This document shows positions 51,458 through 63,013 of a stretch of 64,000 nt of DNA, one piece after another. Origin of the DNA: Roseiarcus sp963806935 (lineage in GTDB: Bacteria > Pseudomonadota > Alphaproteobacteria > Rhizobiales > Beijerinckiaceae); NCBI GenBank assembly GCA_963806935.1, contig CAWEAT010000022.1, positions 1-64,000 of the forward strand, written 5' to 3'. Positions within the stretch are counted from its first letter, which is position 1. Each line of letters begins with the position of its first letter. Both the position numbers and the translations under genes were made by a program. The notes under the pieces were generated by a model, which worked only from the letters and a program-made list of their open reading frames with translations, ran no database searches and was not told where the DNA came from.

Positions 51458-53017
51458 TCAGCGGCCCGCCGCCGCCTCGAGCGCCTTGATCACCGCCTCC
51501 GCCTTGGTCACGGTCGCGACGTTCTGCACCGCGAAGTCGATCGAGGCTTTGTGCCATTCGGCGTTCATCGTCGAACAGCAATCCTCGGGCAGGACGACGA
51601 AGTAGCCCTTGTCGGCGCCGGTGCGGGCGGTGTGCTCGATCGACATGTTGGTCCAGGCGCCGGTGTCGATGATCGTGTCCCGCCCGAGCCCCTTGAGCAG
51701 CGACTCGAGCCGCGAGCCCTCCCAGGCGCTCATCGTCATCTTCTCGACGATGAGATCGCCGGGCTTGGGCTCGAGTCCCTTGACCGGCGCCGCGCCCCAT
51801 GTCCCGCGCACCATCGCCTTGTGCTCGGCCACGCCCTTGAACAGCGGCGCGTTGCCCTTGACCCCGGGCGCGCCGGGTTCGACGAGGAACCAGACGTGGA
51901 TCACGGGCACGCCGCTCTCGCGCGCGCGCTCGGCGACGCGGCGGATGTTCTCGACCACATTCTGCGCCTTGGCGTGCGCGGGCGCGCCCGAGGACGCGAA
52001 GGCGCCGCCCTCGCTGACGACGTCGTTCTGCATGTCCTGGATCAGGAGGGCGCAGCGCCTCGGATCGAGCGCAAGGGCGGGCTCGGACGCGGCGGCGCCG
52101 CCGGCGCTCGCGTTCATGTAGGGTTCGCGGCGCGGCCCGACCTTGGTCTCGACGCGGTAGACCGACTGGCTCGCGGTCAGGAAAAGGGTGTGGAAATCGG
52201 GGCCGCCCCAGGCAAGATTGGCGACCGGCTCGGCCACGCGCAGTTTTCCGATGACCTCCCCCGAGGGCGCGTAGACCCATAAGCCGCCCGGCGCCGTCAC
52301 CCAGACATTGCCGCGCTCGTCGCATTTCATGCCGTCCGGTCCGCCGGGTTCGGTCGACGAGGTGATCTTGTCGGCAAAGAGGCGCGCGTTCTTGAGCGAG
52401 CCGTCGGCGGCGACATCGAAGACGCGGATCAGCTTCCGCGCCGAATCATTGACGTAGAGCAGCTTTTCGTCCGGAGAGAAGCACAGGCCGTTCGGCTGAT
52501 TGAAAAGATCGTCGTCGACCAGGAGCTGAGGCGCGCCGCCGGCGGACGGCACGCGATAGACGGCCTGAAAGCCGAGCTCATGCGGGCGTTCGACGCCATA
52601 ATGGGGCGAGCGGCCATAGATCGGATCGGTGAAATAGATCGAGCCGTCCGAGCGCACACAGACATCGTTGGGGGAGTTGAGCTCCTTGCCGCCGAAATGC
52701 GAGGCGAGAACCTCGCGCTTTCCGTCCGGGCGCTCGCGGGTAAGCATGGAGGTCGCGTGCTCGCAGACGATGAGGTTGAGCTTGGCGTCATAGGTCATGC
52801 CGTTGCATTTGTTGGCGGGGCGCTTGACCTCGGCGACGCCATGCTCCGGGTCCCAGCGGCGGCGCACGTCGCCCGGCATGTCGGAGAACAGGAGATAATG
52901 GTCGAGCGGATGCCAGACCGGCCCCTCGGTGAAGATGAACCCGGTCCCGATCTGGTTGACCGGCGCCTGTGGGTCGATCAGGTCGTTGAAATCGGGCCGC
53001 AGGGTCTCGTGGCTCAT
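51458..53017 (-). CDS. SMP-30/gluconolactonase fused to isochorismatase-like hydrolase
   Basis: The ATG at 53017 (GGAGG upstream) gives 519 residues. Residues 1-300 are a six-bladed SMP-30/gluconolactonase-type propeller (FTEGPVWHPLDHYLLFSDMP; ELNSPNDVCVRSDGSIYFTD; FNQPNGLCFSPDEKLLYVND). A Gly/Ala linker follows, then an isochorismatase-type domain from about 325 (CALLIQDMQNDVVSEGG). The usual nucleophile Cys (TNxCVExTAR) is replaced by Ser in AWTNMSIEHTARTG, so standard amidase chemistry is doubtful. The fusion would couple lactone and amide/ester opening. Confidence 0.83.
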   Translation of the reverse strand: MSHETLRPDFNDLIDPQAPVNQIGTGFIFTEGPVWHPLDHYLLFSDMPGDVRRRWDPEHGVAEVKRPANKCNGMTYDAKLNLIVCEHATSMLTRERPDGKREVLASHFGGKELNSPNDVCVRSDGSIYFTDPIYGRSPHYGVERPHELGFQAVYRVPSAGGAPQLLVDDDLFNQPNGLCFSPDEKLLYVNDSARKLIRVFDVAADGSLKNARLFADKITSSTEPGGPDGMKCDERGNVWVTAPGGLWVYAPSGEVIGKLRVAEPVANLAWGGPDFHTLFLTASQSVYRVETKVGPRREPYMNASAGGAAASEPALALDPRRCALLIQDMQNDVVSEGGAFASSGAPAHAKAQNVVENIRRVAERARESGVPVIHVWFLVEPGAPGVKGNAPLFKGVAEHKAMVRGTWGAAPVKGLEPKPGDLIVEKMTMSAWEGSRLESLLKGLGRDTIIDTGAWTNMSIEHTARTGADKGYFVVLPEDCCSTMNAEWHKASIDFAVQNVATVTKAEAVIKALEAAAGR

Positions 53018-53242
53018 TGGTGCGTTTTCCTCCAAAGTTCTCTTGGACCGGCGCCCGGCGGCGCCGTTCATTCTCGCCGGATCGGCCTCAGTCAAAGGAC
53101 CCGTTTGGCCGAGAAAGTGCGATGCTATGGGCGCCGACCGGCAAACTCAATATCGCCGAGCGCGGCGCCGCTCGCCGGCTGACTTGGCGCTTAAGTCTCA
53201 ACTGGTATACCTGCGCCTGCGCGCCCCACGCTGGAGTCGCTC

Positions 53243-54424
53243 ATGTGGTCTCGCCTGCTTGCTCTCGCTTTGCTTCTCTTGCCCGCCCCGGCGCTGGCCG
53301 ACGTCAAGGACAAGGTCGCGGCGCTCGATCCGTCGGCGGTCGTGCTGGTGGTGGACGCCAAGGGGAACGAGCTCGTCGCCCAGAACGCGGATAAGCCTTT
53401 CGTCCCGGCCTCGGTCACCAAGATCGTGACCGCGTGGCTGGCGATGGAGGTTTTGGGCGCCGACTACCGGTTCGAGACCCGGTTCTATCTCGACGCCAAA
53501 CGCGTGCTTTACGTGCGCGGCGGCGGCGATCCGTTCCTGATCTCTGAGGAGCTGAAACCGCTGGCGGCCGAGCTTGTCGCCAGAATCGGAAAGGCGCCGA
53601 TCACCGGCATCGTGGTCGACGGCGGGTACTATCCTTCGAACCTCCGCATCCCCGGCATCGAGAATGACGACCTCGCCTATGATGCGCTGAACTCGGCGCT
53701 GGCGGTCAATTTCAACACCGTCTACGCGGTGCGCAGCGGCGCCAAGGTTCGCTCCGCCGAGGAGCAGACGCCGATCACGCCGCTCGCGATCGCTCTCTTC
53801 CGCGCCAAGGGGCCGGACGGGGAGGGCCGCATCAGTCTTGGACAGGATCCCGCGCTCGGCCTCGAATACGCCGGCGAATTGATCGGCGCGTTCATCGCGC
53901 GGGCCGGCGGCGCCGTCCATGGCAAAGTCTCGGTCGGAACCGTGCCCGAGGATCTCAAGCCGGTCTATGTTCACCTGCAGTCGCGCCCGCTGTCCGAGAT
54001 CCTGGCCCAGCTCCTCCTCGATTCGAACAACTTCACCGCCAATCAGGTCTTCCTCGAGGTCGGCGCCCATCGCCTGGGTGGTCCGGTCAGCCTCGAGAAG
54101 TCGCTTAAAGTGGCGGACGAGATGCTCGCCGCGCAGGGCGTCGCCGGCTCCATACATCTCGAGGAAGGCTCAGGCATCAGCCGCGACGACCACATGACCG
54201 CGCACGGCCTCGCCAAGGTGCTCGAGCTGTTCGCGCCCCACGCCGACCTTCTCCACGGCCATGACGGCGGCCTGAACAAGACCGGCACCATGGATGGCGT
54301 CCGCACGCTCGCCGGCTATGCCGACACGACAAGCCACGGGCGCGTGCATTTCGTGATCTCGGCTCCGGGCGAGGACGGCGAAATGCGCTACCGGCTGTTG
54401 GCGGCGATCAAGTCGGAGCTGTAG
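53243..54424 (+). CDS. dacB: D-alanyl-D-alanine carboxypeptidase/endopeptidase (PBP4 type)
   Basis: A 393-residue S13-family serine peptidase. Residues 1-19 are a signal peptide (LLALALLLLPAPALA). Catalytic motifs are SVTK (SxxK, in FVPASVTKIVTA), SNN (SxN, in LLLDSNNFTANQVF) and KTG (in LNKTGTMDGVRTL). It trims peptidoglycan stem peptides in the periplasm. It is shorter than the E. coli PBP4 (477) because the inserted domain is reduced. It is transcribed alone and convergent with the cox cluster. Confidence 0.88.
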   Translation: MWSRLLALALLLLPAPALADVKDKVAALDPSAVVLVVDAKGNELVAQNADKPFVPASVTKIVTAWLAMEVLGADYRFETRFYLDAKRVLYVRGGGDPFLISEELKPLAAELVARIGKAPITGIVVDGGYYPSNLRIPGIENDDLAYDALNSALAVNFNTVYAVRSGAKVRSAEEQTPITPLAIALFRAKGPDGEGRISLGQDPALGLEYAGELIGAFIARAGGAVHGKVSVGTVPEDLKPVYVHLQSRPLSEILAQLLLDSNNFTANQVFLEVGAHRLGGPVSLEKSLKVADEMLAAQGVAGSIHLEEGSGISRDDHMTAHGLAKVLELFAPHADLLHGHDGGLNKTGTMDGVRTLAGYADTTSHGRVHFVISAPGEDGEMRYRLLAAIKSEL

Positions 54425-54454
54425 AGCCGTTTGCATTTGCGTCGAACCGTGGGC

Positions 54455-54575
54455 GTCATTGCGAGCGACCCCCGGATCAAGTCCTGGATCAAGTCCGGGG
54501 GGAAGCAATCCAGGGAACGTCGGACGCCCTGCGTTCCCATGGATCGCCACGTCGCTTCGCTCCTCGCGATGACGG
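54455..54575. repeat. Extragenic repeat of rhizobial type
   Basis: GTCATTGCGAGCGACCC and GAAGCAATCCAGGG near the start, with CGCTTCGCTCCTCGCGATGA near the end, form the outward-paired ends of the well-known multicopy intergenic element of Bradyrhizobium-like genomes. It lies between the convergent dacB and coxF genes. Confidence 0.7.
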
Positions 54576-54587
54576 CCTTGGCGCGCT

Positions 54588-55412
54588 TCAGTCGTCCGCC
54601 TCTTCCGCCGCCGGGCGCTCGGGCTTGCGCCGCGCCGCGATCATTTCGGCCAGGATCGAGAGCGCGATCTCGTCCGACGAGATGGCGGAGATGTCGAGCC
54701 CGGCGGGCGCCTTGATCGCGGCGAGCGCCTCGGTCGGGACGCCTTCCACGGCGAGCTCGCGCTTGAGCGTCTCGGCCTTGCGGCGCGAGCCGACGAAAGC
54801 GCGGTAGCGCGCATGCATCGCGCTCACGCTTTTCAGCGCGGCGCGGTCGCCGGACCCCTGGGTCGAGACGACGACGAACGCGCTCTCGCCGGCTTCAGGC
54901 GGCGCCGCTGCGCCGACGAGGCGCTCCACATCCGGGCCGAACCGCTCGTGCTCCTCCGGCGCCGCGGCGACAGCGACGGCGAAGCCCATCGATGGGGCCA
55001 GCCTCGCGAGCGCGACGGCGACCGGAGAAGCGCCAAGAATGAGAAGGCGGGGGCTCGGCAGGACCGGCTCGACGAAGACGTCCATCGTGCCCTGGCTCGG
55101 GCATGAATTCTTGGCGTAGAAAACGCCGCCGCGCTCTTCGCCCGCCGCCGCGCCGAGGTCGGCGAGCGCGTCTTTGGGCGCGATCGAGACCAGCCGCGAC
55201 CGGCCGTCGGCCATGCATTGGCGCGCCGCCTTGACCACGGCCGCGCGGGCGCAGCCGCCGCCGATCCAGCCCTCGACGATCGAGCCGTCGGCCCCGATCA
55301 GGGCCTTTGCGCCTGCCTTCGCGGCGGTGACGGAGACTGTGCGGACGACGGTGGCGAGCGCGAAGGCTTGGCCTTTGGCTTGACGCTGAGCCGCCTGCTC
55401 GAGCACGCCCAT
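54588..55412 (-). CDS. coxF: XdhC/CoxF-family accessory protein
   Basis: A 274-residue XdhC/CoxI-family protein: N-terminal XdhC domain (ALATVVRTVSVTAAKAGAKA, GWIGGGCARAAVVKAARQCM) and a Rossmann domain (LLILGASPVAVALARLAPSM). These proteins bind and modify the molybdenum cofactor for insertion into hydroxylases. It is the last gene of the minus-strand cox cluster, the position of coxF in Oligotropha carboxidovorans. The symbol rests on order and family. Confidence 0.82.
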   Translation of the reverse strand: MGVLEQAAQRQAKGQAFALATVVRTVSVTAAKAGAKALIGADGSIVEGWIGGGCARAAVVKAARQCMADGRSRLVSIAPKDALADLGAAAGEERGGVFYAKNSCPSQGTMDVFVEPVLPSPRLLILGASPVAVALARLAPSMGFAVAVAAAPEEHERFGPDVERLVGAAAPPEAGESAFVVVSTQGSGDRAALKSVSAMHARYRAFVGSRRKAETLKRELAVEGVPTEALAAIKAPAGLDISAISSDEIALSILAEMIAARRKPERPAAEEADD

Positions 55413-55416
55413 CGGA

Positions 55417-56613
55417 TCAGATCCTCATGAGATAGGGTTCGAGCGCCGCCAGGCTTTCGAGATTGTGCGCCGGCGCCAGCAAATCAAGATAGGGGAGCGC
55501 GGCCTGCATGCCGCGCGCGGTCGGCTCGAAGCCGCGGCGGCCGGTCAGCGGATTGAGCCAGACGATCCGCTTGCAGCGCCGCCGCAAGTCCCGCATCGCC
55601 GAGGCGAGGACTTCCGGCGGCCCGGTGTCGTAGCCGTCGGAAAGGATCATCACGCAGGTGCGCGAATGGATGGCCCGCTTGGCGTGCCTCGCGTTGAAGG
55701 CGGTCAGGCATTCGCCGATCTTCGTCCCGCCGCCGACGCCTGCCGCCATCAGCGCGAGCCGGTCGAGCGCGCGCGCCGGGTCGCGCTCTTTCAGCGCCGA
55801 CGAGACATGCGCAAGCCTGGTATGAAACAGGAACGCCTCGGACTCGCGAAACGCCTGGCTCACCGCGTGCAGGAAGCGGGTGAAGAAGGCCACGTAGGGC
55901 TCCATCGAGCCGGAGGCGTCGAGCAGCGCCACGAGCCGCAGCGGCTTGACCTTGCGCCGGCGGAACTTGAGGTCGAGCGGCTCGCCGCCGTGCGCGACGC
56001 TGAGCCGGATCGTGCTCCTCAAGTCGAGCCGCCGCCCGCGCCGCCGCGCGCGCTCGCGCCGCGTGAGCCTCGCCCGCATCGCGCGCGCGAAGCGTTCGGC
56101 GATCTCGGCGGCCTCGGCCCGCTCCCGCTCGCCCTCGAAGGCGGCGATGTCCTTCGTCGACATCGCCTCGTGCGCCGACGCGCCGCCGCGCCGGCCGCCG
56201 CCTTCCGCGGCGCCGTCCTCGCGCCCGCGGGCGCCGCCGATGTGAGAGGGCTGCTCTCGTCGATCATTCGCGCCGGGCCCATGCTGAAAGCGCCGGGGCG
56301 AACGGGCGGCCAGCGCCTCGGCGTCGATCCTGGCGAGGCTCTTCACCCCGCGCGCGCGCCAGTAGGCGTCGAAGAGGTCATCGAACCGCGCGAGGTCCGA
56401 GCGGCGCGACGCAAACAGGGCGCGCAATCCGGCGCGAAAACCTTCGGGCCGCTCGGCGAGCGGCCCGGCCATGAGGAGCGCGGCGTCCTGCGCCTCCGAT
56501 TGCCCGATGACGAAACCTGCGTCGCGCAGGGTCAAGACGAAGCCGGCGAGGCGCCGGCGCATCGCCGGGCCGGGGCCGGGGCCTTCGGCCGCGAAAGCAT
56601 GGGCGCCCATCAC
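55417..56613 (-). CDS. coxE: CoxE-like von Willebrand factor A protein
   Basis: A 398-residue VWA protein. After an N-terminal helical domain (GFVLTLRDAGFVIGQSEAQD) and an Arg-rich stretch, the VWA domain carries the MIDAS motif DASGS in RLVALLDASGSMEPYVAFFT. CoxE works with the CoxD ATPase to build the copper-sulphur site of CO dehydrogenase. The gene lies 4 bases from coxF and about 25 from coxD. Confidence 0.87.
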   Translation of the reverse strand: MMGAHAFAAEGPGPGPAMRRRLAGFVLTLRDAGFVIGQSEAQDAALLMAGPLAERPEGFRAGLRALFASRRSDLARFDDLFDAYWRARGVKSLARIDAEALAARSPRRFQHGPGANDRREQPSHIGGARGREDGAAEGGGRRGGASAHEAMSTKDIAAFEGERERAEAAEIAERFARAMRARLTRRERARRRGRRLDLRSTIRLSVAHGGEPLDLKFRRRKVKPLRLVALLDASGSMEPYVAFFTRFLHAVSQAFRESEAFLFHTRLAHVSSALKERDPARALDRLALMAAGVGGGTKIGECLTAFNARHAKRAIHSRTCVMILSDGYDTGPPEVLASAMRDLRRRCKRIVWLNPLTGRRGFEPTARGMQAALPYLDLLAPAHNLESLAALEPYLMRI

Positions 56614-56637
56614 GCGCCGACTCTCATGCGAGGCCCC

Positions 56638-57528
56638 TCATGCGATTTGGCCGACGAGCCGGCTCGTCGTCTCCGGACTGATCGCGGCGCGATCCTCGCG
56701 AGTCTTGAGCAGCGCGATCAGGGTCGCGTGGACGATCTCCGGCTCCTGCCGCAGATCCTCGACGCCGAGCCCGGCAAGCGTCGCCGCCCAGTCGAGCGTC
56801 TCGGCGACGCCGGGAACTTTCTTCAGATCTTCCTTGCGCAAAAGTCCGACCATGCGGGCGATCTGCACGGCGAAATTCGCGTCAATGCCGGGCTGGCGCG
56901 CAAGCAGGATCGCCGCCTCGCGATCGACGTCGGGAAAATCGAGATAGTGATAGAGGCAGCGCCGGCGAAGCGCGTCGGAGAGCTCGCGGGTGGCGTTGGA
57001 GGTCAGGACCACGCGCGGGATCGTGAGCGCGCGGATGACGCCGAATTCGGGAATGGTGACCTGAAAGTCCGAGAGCAGCTCGAGCAGGAAGGCCTCGAAT
57101 TCCTCGTCGGCGCGGTCGACCTCGTCGACCAGCAGCACCGGCGGCGCATCGCGCCGGATGGCGGCGAGCAGCGGGCGCTCGAGCAGATAGTCCTCCGAAA
57201 AGATACGCGCCTCGATCTCGGCCACGCTCGCGCCCGTTCCCTCGCGCGCCTTGATCGCGAGCAGCTGGCGCTGATAGTTCCATTCGTAGAGCGCGGACGA
57301 GACGTCGAGCCCCTCGTAGCACTGCATGCGGATGAGCTCGGCGCCGTGCACCGCGGCGAGCGCCTTCGCGACCTCGGTCTTGCCGACCCCGGCCTCGCCC
57401 TCGATCAGGAGCGGGCGCTTGAGGGCGTCCATCATCCAGAGCGCAGTCGCGAGGTCGCGGTCGGCGACATAGCCGACCCCGGCCAGCCGGGCCGCGATCG
57501 CCTCGCGCGGGATGGAGACGCTAGGCAT
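56638..57528 (-). CDS. coxD: CoxD-like MoxR-family AAA ATPase
   Basis: The ATG at 57528 (MPSVSIPREA) gives 296 residues. Walker A is EGEAGVGKTEVAKAL and Walker B LLVDEVDRADEEFEAFLLEL, with sensor 1 in VVLTSNATRELSDALRRR. CoxD is an AAA+ unfoldase-like chaperone that matures the [CuSMoO2] site of CoxL together with CoxE. It follows coxL after a 160-base repeat insertion. Confidence 0.88.
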   Translation of the reverse strand: MPSVSIPREAIAARLAGVGYVADRDLATALWMMDALKRPLLIEGEAGVGKTEVAKALAAVHGAELIRMQCYEGLDVSSALYEWNYQRQLLAIKAREGTGASVAEIEARIFSEDYLLERPLLAAIRRDAPPVLLVDEVDRADEEFEAFLLELLSDFQVTIPEFGVIRALTIPRVVLTSNATRELSDALRRRCLYHYLDFPDVDREAAILLARQPGIDANFAVQIARMVGLLRKEDLKKVPGVAETLDWAATLAGLGVEDLRQEPEIVHATLIALLKTREDRAAISPETTSRLVGQIA

Positions 57529-57534
57529 GCACGT

Positions 57535-57689
57535 GCTCCCCTCTCCCTCGGGGAGAGGGGTTGGGGGTGAGGGCTTTCGTCGCGGGACCACGAGTCACGT
57601 CACAGACCCTCATCCGGCGCCATAGCCCGTCGAAAGACGGGCGTCTTTCGACGCCCTATTGCGCCACCTTCTCCCGGAGGGAGAAGGGG

Positions 57690-57690
<1 letters not shown>
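57535..57690. repeat. Extragenic palindromic repeats between coxL and coxD
   Basis: CCCCTCTCCCTCGGGGAGAG and CACCTTCTCCCGGAGGGAGA are outward hairpins flanking a third stem (GTCGAAAGACGGGCGTCTTT). Their ends match multicopy intergenic elements common in alphaproteobacteria. The element splits an otherwise tight cluster. Confidence 0.7.
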
Positions 57691-60110
<2,420 letters not shown>

Positions 60111-60114
<4 letters not shown>

Positions 60115-60611
60115 TCCGCGGCTTCCTTGAATTCGAGGCCGGCCATCTTGGCGGCGGCGTATTGGATCGCTTTGACGATGTTCTGGTATCCGGTGCAGCG
60201 GCAGAGGTTGCCCGAGATGCCGAGGCGGATCTCGCTCTCGGTCGGGTTCGGGTTCTCCTGCAGCAGCCGATGGGCGCGCACGATCATGCCCGGCGTGCAA
60301 TAGCCGCATTGGAGGCCGTGCATCTCGCGGAAACCCTCCTGGAGGGCGCTGAGCTTGCCGTCGGCTTCGGCCATGCCCTCGATGGTGAGAACATTGGCGC
60401 CCGCGGCCTGGATTGCGAACATGGTGCAGGATTTCACCGACCGGCCGTCGACATCGACCGTGCAGGCGCCGCAATGGGAGGTGTCGCAGCCGATATGCGA
60501 GCCGGTGAGGCCGAGGTTCTCGCGCAGGTAGTGGATGAGCAGCGTCCGCGGCTCGACAGCGGCCGACATCGCCTTGCCGTTGACCGTCATGCTGACATTG
60601 GTGAGGGACAT
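60111..60611 (-). CDS. coxS: CO dehydrogenase small (iron-sulphur) subunit
   Basis: A 166-residue protein with two [2Fe-2S] clusters: the plant-type set CDTSHCGACTVDVDG plus the Cys after SVKSC, and the second set GLQCGYCTPGM with LCRCTGYQNI. It moves electrons from the Mo site of CoxL to the FAD of CoxM. It lies between coxM and coxL as in all cox operons. Confidence 0.93.
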
Positions 60612-60622
60612 CGAGGGCCCTT

Positions 60623-61489
60623 TCAGGATGTTGCGCGGGCGAAGGCGCGCTTGAGCGCCCGCGCGGTCATGACGCCGGCCATCTTGGCGCGATATTCGGC
60701 CGAGCCGCGGCCGTCCGCGGCAGGCGAAGCGGCGGCGGTTGCGGCGGCGGCCGCCCGGGCGAGGGCCGGCTGATCGAGCGCGGTCCCGACGCAGGCGGCG
60801 GCCGCGTCGCTCGCGAGAAGCGCAGTTGCGGCGACGTTGGTGAGGCCGATGGCGCAGGTCGCGACCCTGCCGCCGGAGACCGTCAGGATGACGGCGGCGG
60901 CGGCGGTCGCGTAGTCGCCGACCTTGCGCTTGAGCTTCTCATAGGCGTGCCCGTGACCCTTGGGAGGCTTCGGAACGCGGATCGCCGCGAGCACCTCGCT
61001 GGGCTTCAGGGCGGTCTCGTAGAGGCCGAGATAATAGTCGCGCGCCGGGATCCGGCGCTCGCCGTCCGGGCCGCGCAAGGCGTAGGTCGCGCCGAGCGTC
61101 ATCATCAGGGCCGGCATGTCGTTGCCGGGGTCGCCATTGGCGACATTGCCGCCGATCGTGCCGACATAGCGCACCTGCGGATCGGCGATCACCTCGGCGG
61201 CTTCGCGCAGGATCGGGACATGCTCCGCCAGGACGTCGTTGACGATGATCTCGCGCTGGGTGGTCATCGCGCCGATCACGATCTCGCCGCCCTCGAGACG
61301 AACGCCTTTGAGTTCGGCGACGCCGGCGAGGTCGACGAGATGGGTCGGCATGGCGAGGCGCAGCTTCATCATCGGAATGAGGCTGTGGCCGCCGGCGATG
61401 ACGCGAGCGTCGGAATCCAGCCGGCCGAGCAGGGCGACCGCGTCCGAGAGGCTGGCGGGGCGATGATACTCGAAGGAACCGGGAATCAA
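60623..61489 (-). CDS. coxM: CO dehydrogenase medium (FAD) subunit
   Basis: A 288-residue FAD-binding subunit of the molybdenum hydroxylase family. The two FAD motifs are AGGHSLIPMM (near residue 33) and GTIGGNVANGDPGNDMPALM (near residue 112). It opens FEYHRPASLSDAVALLG as CoxM usually does. It passes electrons from the Fe-S subunit to the quinone pool. It is the first structural gene; the 190-base gap upstream separates it from the MHYT regulator. Confidence 0.92.
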   Translation of the reverse strand: MIPGSFEYHRPASLSDAVALLGRLDSDARVIAGGHSLIPMMKLRLAMPTHLVDLAGVAELKGVRLEGGEIVIGAMTTQREIIVNDVLAEHVPILREAAEVIADPQVRYVGTIGGNVANGDPGNDMPALMMTLGATYALRGPDGERRIPARDYYLGLYETALKPSEVLAAIRVPKPPKGHGHAYEKLKRKVGDYATAAAAVILTVSGGRVATCAIGLTNVAATALLASDAAAACVGTALDQPALARAAAAATAAASPAADGRGSAEYRAKMAGVMTARALKRAFARATS

Positions 61490-61682
61490 GTCGTCCTCCC
61501 TGCGGGAAAGGCGCGACCCGGCTACGAGGGATCGGGTTCACGCGCGCTCGCCAACGTCGGGTCGTGTGCGGCGCACAATCAACGGCCGATGAACCGCATA
61601 GCGGGAAAAGGCGCCGATGACGGCTCCGCTGCACGAAATGCGTCAGAATCGCTGACACAGTTCATGGTCAGACCGCAGTTTT

Positions 61683-62849
61683 TCAGCTGGCGAGCGCGCC
61701 CATCCTGAGCTTGACCTGACGATAATGGGCGCGGGCGATCGGGATGCTGCAGCGCACAGGCAACCCCAGCTCCGCCACCCCGGCTTCGCCGGATCGCTTG
61801 ACCCGGGCGATGCGATCGACCGAGACGATGTAGCTGCGGTGGACTCTCAGGAACGCTTTCGGATCCAGTCGCGCTTCTAGCGCGCTGATCGACAGGTTGC
61901 AGAAATACTCGTGCTCGCCGTCGTAGACATAGGTGTAATGCGCGTTGGCGCGAATGGCGTAGATGTCGGCGACGGCGATTTCGCGCCCGCGGCCGTCCTT
62001 TTCCACCGGAACGAAGGCAGCGCGGGAGGGCGCCGGCGCGGCGAACGGCGGCGGGGCCGGATCATGCGCGCCCAGCGGCGCAACTGGCGCGCGAGCCAGC
62101 GCGTCGGTCGGAACGGCCGCGGCGCTGCGAGGGGCGCGCGCGTCGGGCACGAGCGAGAGAAGGAAGGCGCCCGAGACGCCGAACGAGACGACCGTGGCGA
62201 GCAGCGCGAGCGTATTGCGCGACAGCGCCGATTCGGCCCCGACGAAGCGCGAGACGTCGAAGCACAGCGGATCGAGGCGCATTCCCGCCATCGCGGTATA
62301 GTGCATGCCGGAAATCGCCAGGCCGAGGGCGATTGCGCCGAGGAACAGCCGCGGCCGGGTCGGCCGGCTGTCGATCGCCCATAGCGCGAAGGCGCTGGCC
62401 GCGATCGACACCGCGATCGAGGCGACGACGTAGGACGGGGCGTAGGACGTCGGTCCGGCCAGGTGCACCGCCGACATGCCGACATAATGCATCAGGCTGA
62501 TGCCGAGCCCCATCGCAAGAGCGCCCGAGGCGACGCGAAACGCCGGCGGCCCGGAGGCATGGGCGGCGTAGACGCCAATGCCGACCACGATGACGCAAAT
62601 GAGGAACGAGATCAGCGTCGGCAGCACCAGGTAGTCGATTGCGCTCGGGAAATTGGCGGCCAGCATGCCGACGAAGTGCATCGACCAGACGCCGGTCGCA
62701 AGCGTAAGCGCGGATCCGGCGAGCGCGAGGCGGCGGCGGAACCCCTCGGCCGAATCAAGCTCCCGGGCGAGCGACAGGCCGACGAAGCTGCCCTGGATGG
62801 CGATGGCGATGGAAAGGGCCACGAGCCAAGGCTCGTGTGGAATCGTCAT
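61683..62849 (-). CDS. coxC: CoxC-like MHYT-LytTR membrane regulator
   Basis: A 388-residue protein. Residues 1-250 hold seven membrane helices of the MHYT sensor, with three MH-(F/Y)-x-(G/A)-M motifs (MHFVGMLAANF, MHYVGMSAVHL, MHYTAMAGMRL), which are thought to bind Cu or sense CO/O2. A Pro/Ala linker follows, then a LytTR DNA-binding domain from about 290 (IYAIRANAHYTYVYDGEHEY, FLRVHRSYIVSVDRI). CoxC and CoxH have this make-up in O. carboxidovorans, and coxC stands just before coxM there too. It probably controls cox transcription directly from the membrane. Confidence 0.87.
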   Translation of the reverse strand: MTIPHEPWLVALSIAIAIQGSFVGLSLARELDSAEGFRRRLALAGSALTLATGVWSMHFVGMLAANFPSAIDYLVLPTLISFLICVIVVGIGVYAAHASGPPAFRVASGALAMGLGISLMHYVGMSAVHLAGPTSYAPSYVVASIAVSIAASAFALWAIDSRPTRPRLFLGAIALGLAISGMHYTAMAGMRLDPLCFDVSRFVGAESALSRNTLALLATVVSFGVSGAFLLSLVPDARAPRSAAAVPTDALARAPVAPLGAHDPAPPPFAAPAPSRAAFVPVEKDGRGREIAVADIYAIRANAHYTYVYDGEHEYFCNLSISALEARLDPKAFLRVHRSYIVSVDRIARVKRSGEAGVAELGLPVRCSIPIARAHYRQVKLRMGALAS

Positions 62850-62918
62850 TCCGCGCCTCCCTGCGCGTTACTCCGCGAGCGTCAAAGGGTACCTGCGGCA
62901 AAGCCGCCTTGCAACGAA

Positions 62919-62948
62919 TTACCGCTGTGTTTATTGGGGAATATCGCC
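62919..62948 (+). repeat. 30-bp motif, copy 1 (upstream of coxC)
   Basis: Begins TTACCGCTGTGTTTATTGGG and ends GGAATATCGCC. By eye 23 of 30 bases match a second copy at 63771-63800. It lies about 70 bases before the coxC start on the opposite strand sense. It may be a regulator site or the end of an eroded repeat. Confidence 0.45.
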
Positions 62949-63013
62949 TGCAGCAGATAGGAAGGCCCAGTGTCCAAATCCGTCGGCCAGCGCCGCTTTG
63001 GCCCTTCGAATCT

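Noticed and set aside
55465..57570. 701-codon plus-strand open frame across coxD and coxE
   Set aside because: It is antisense to two clear cox genes and has no recognisable motif or normal composition.
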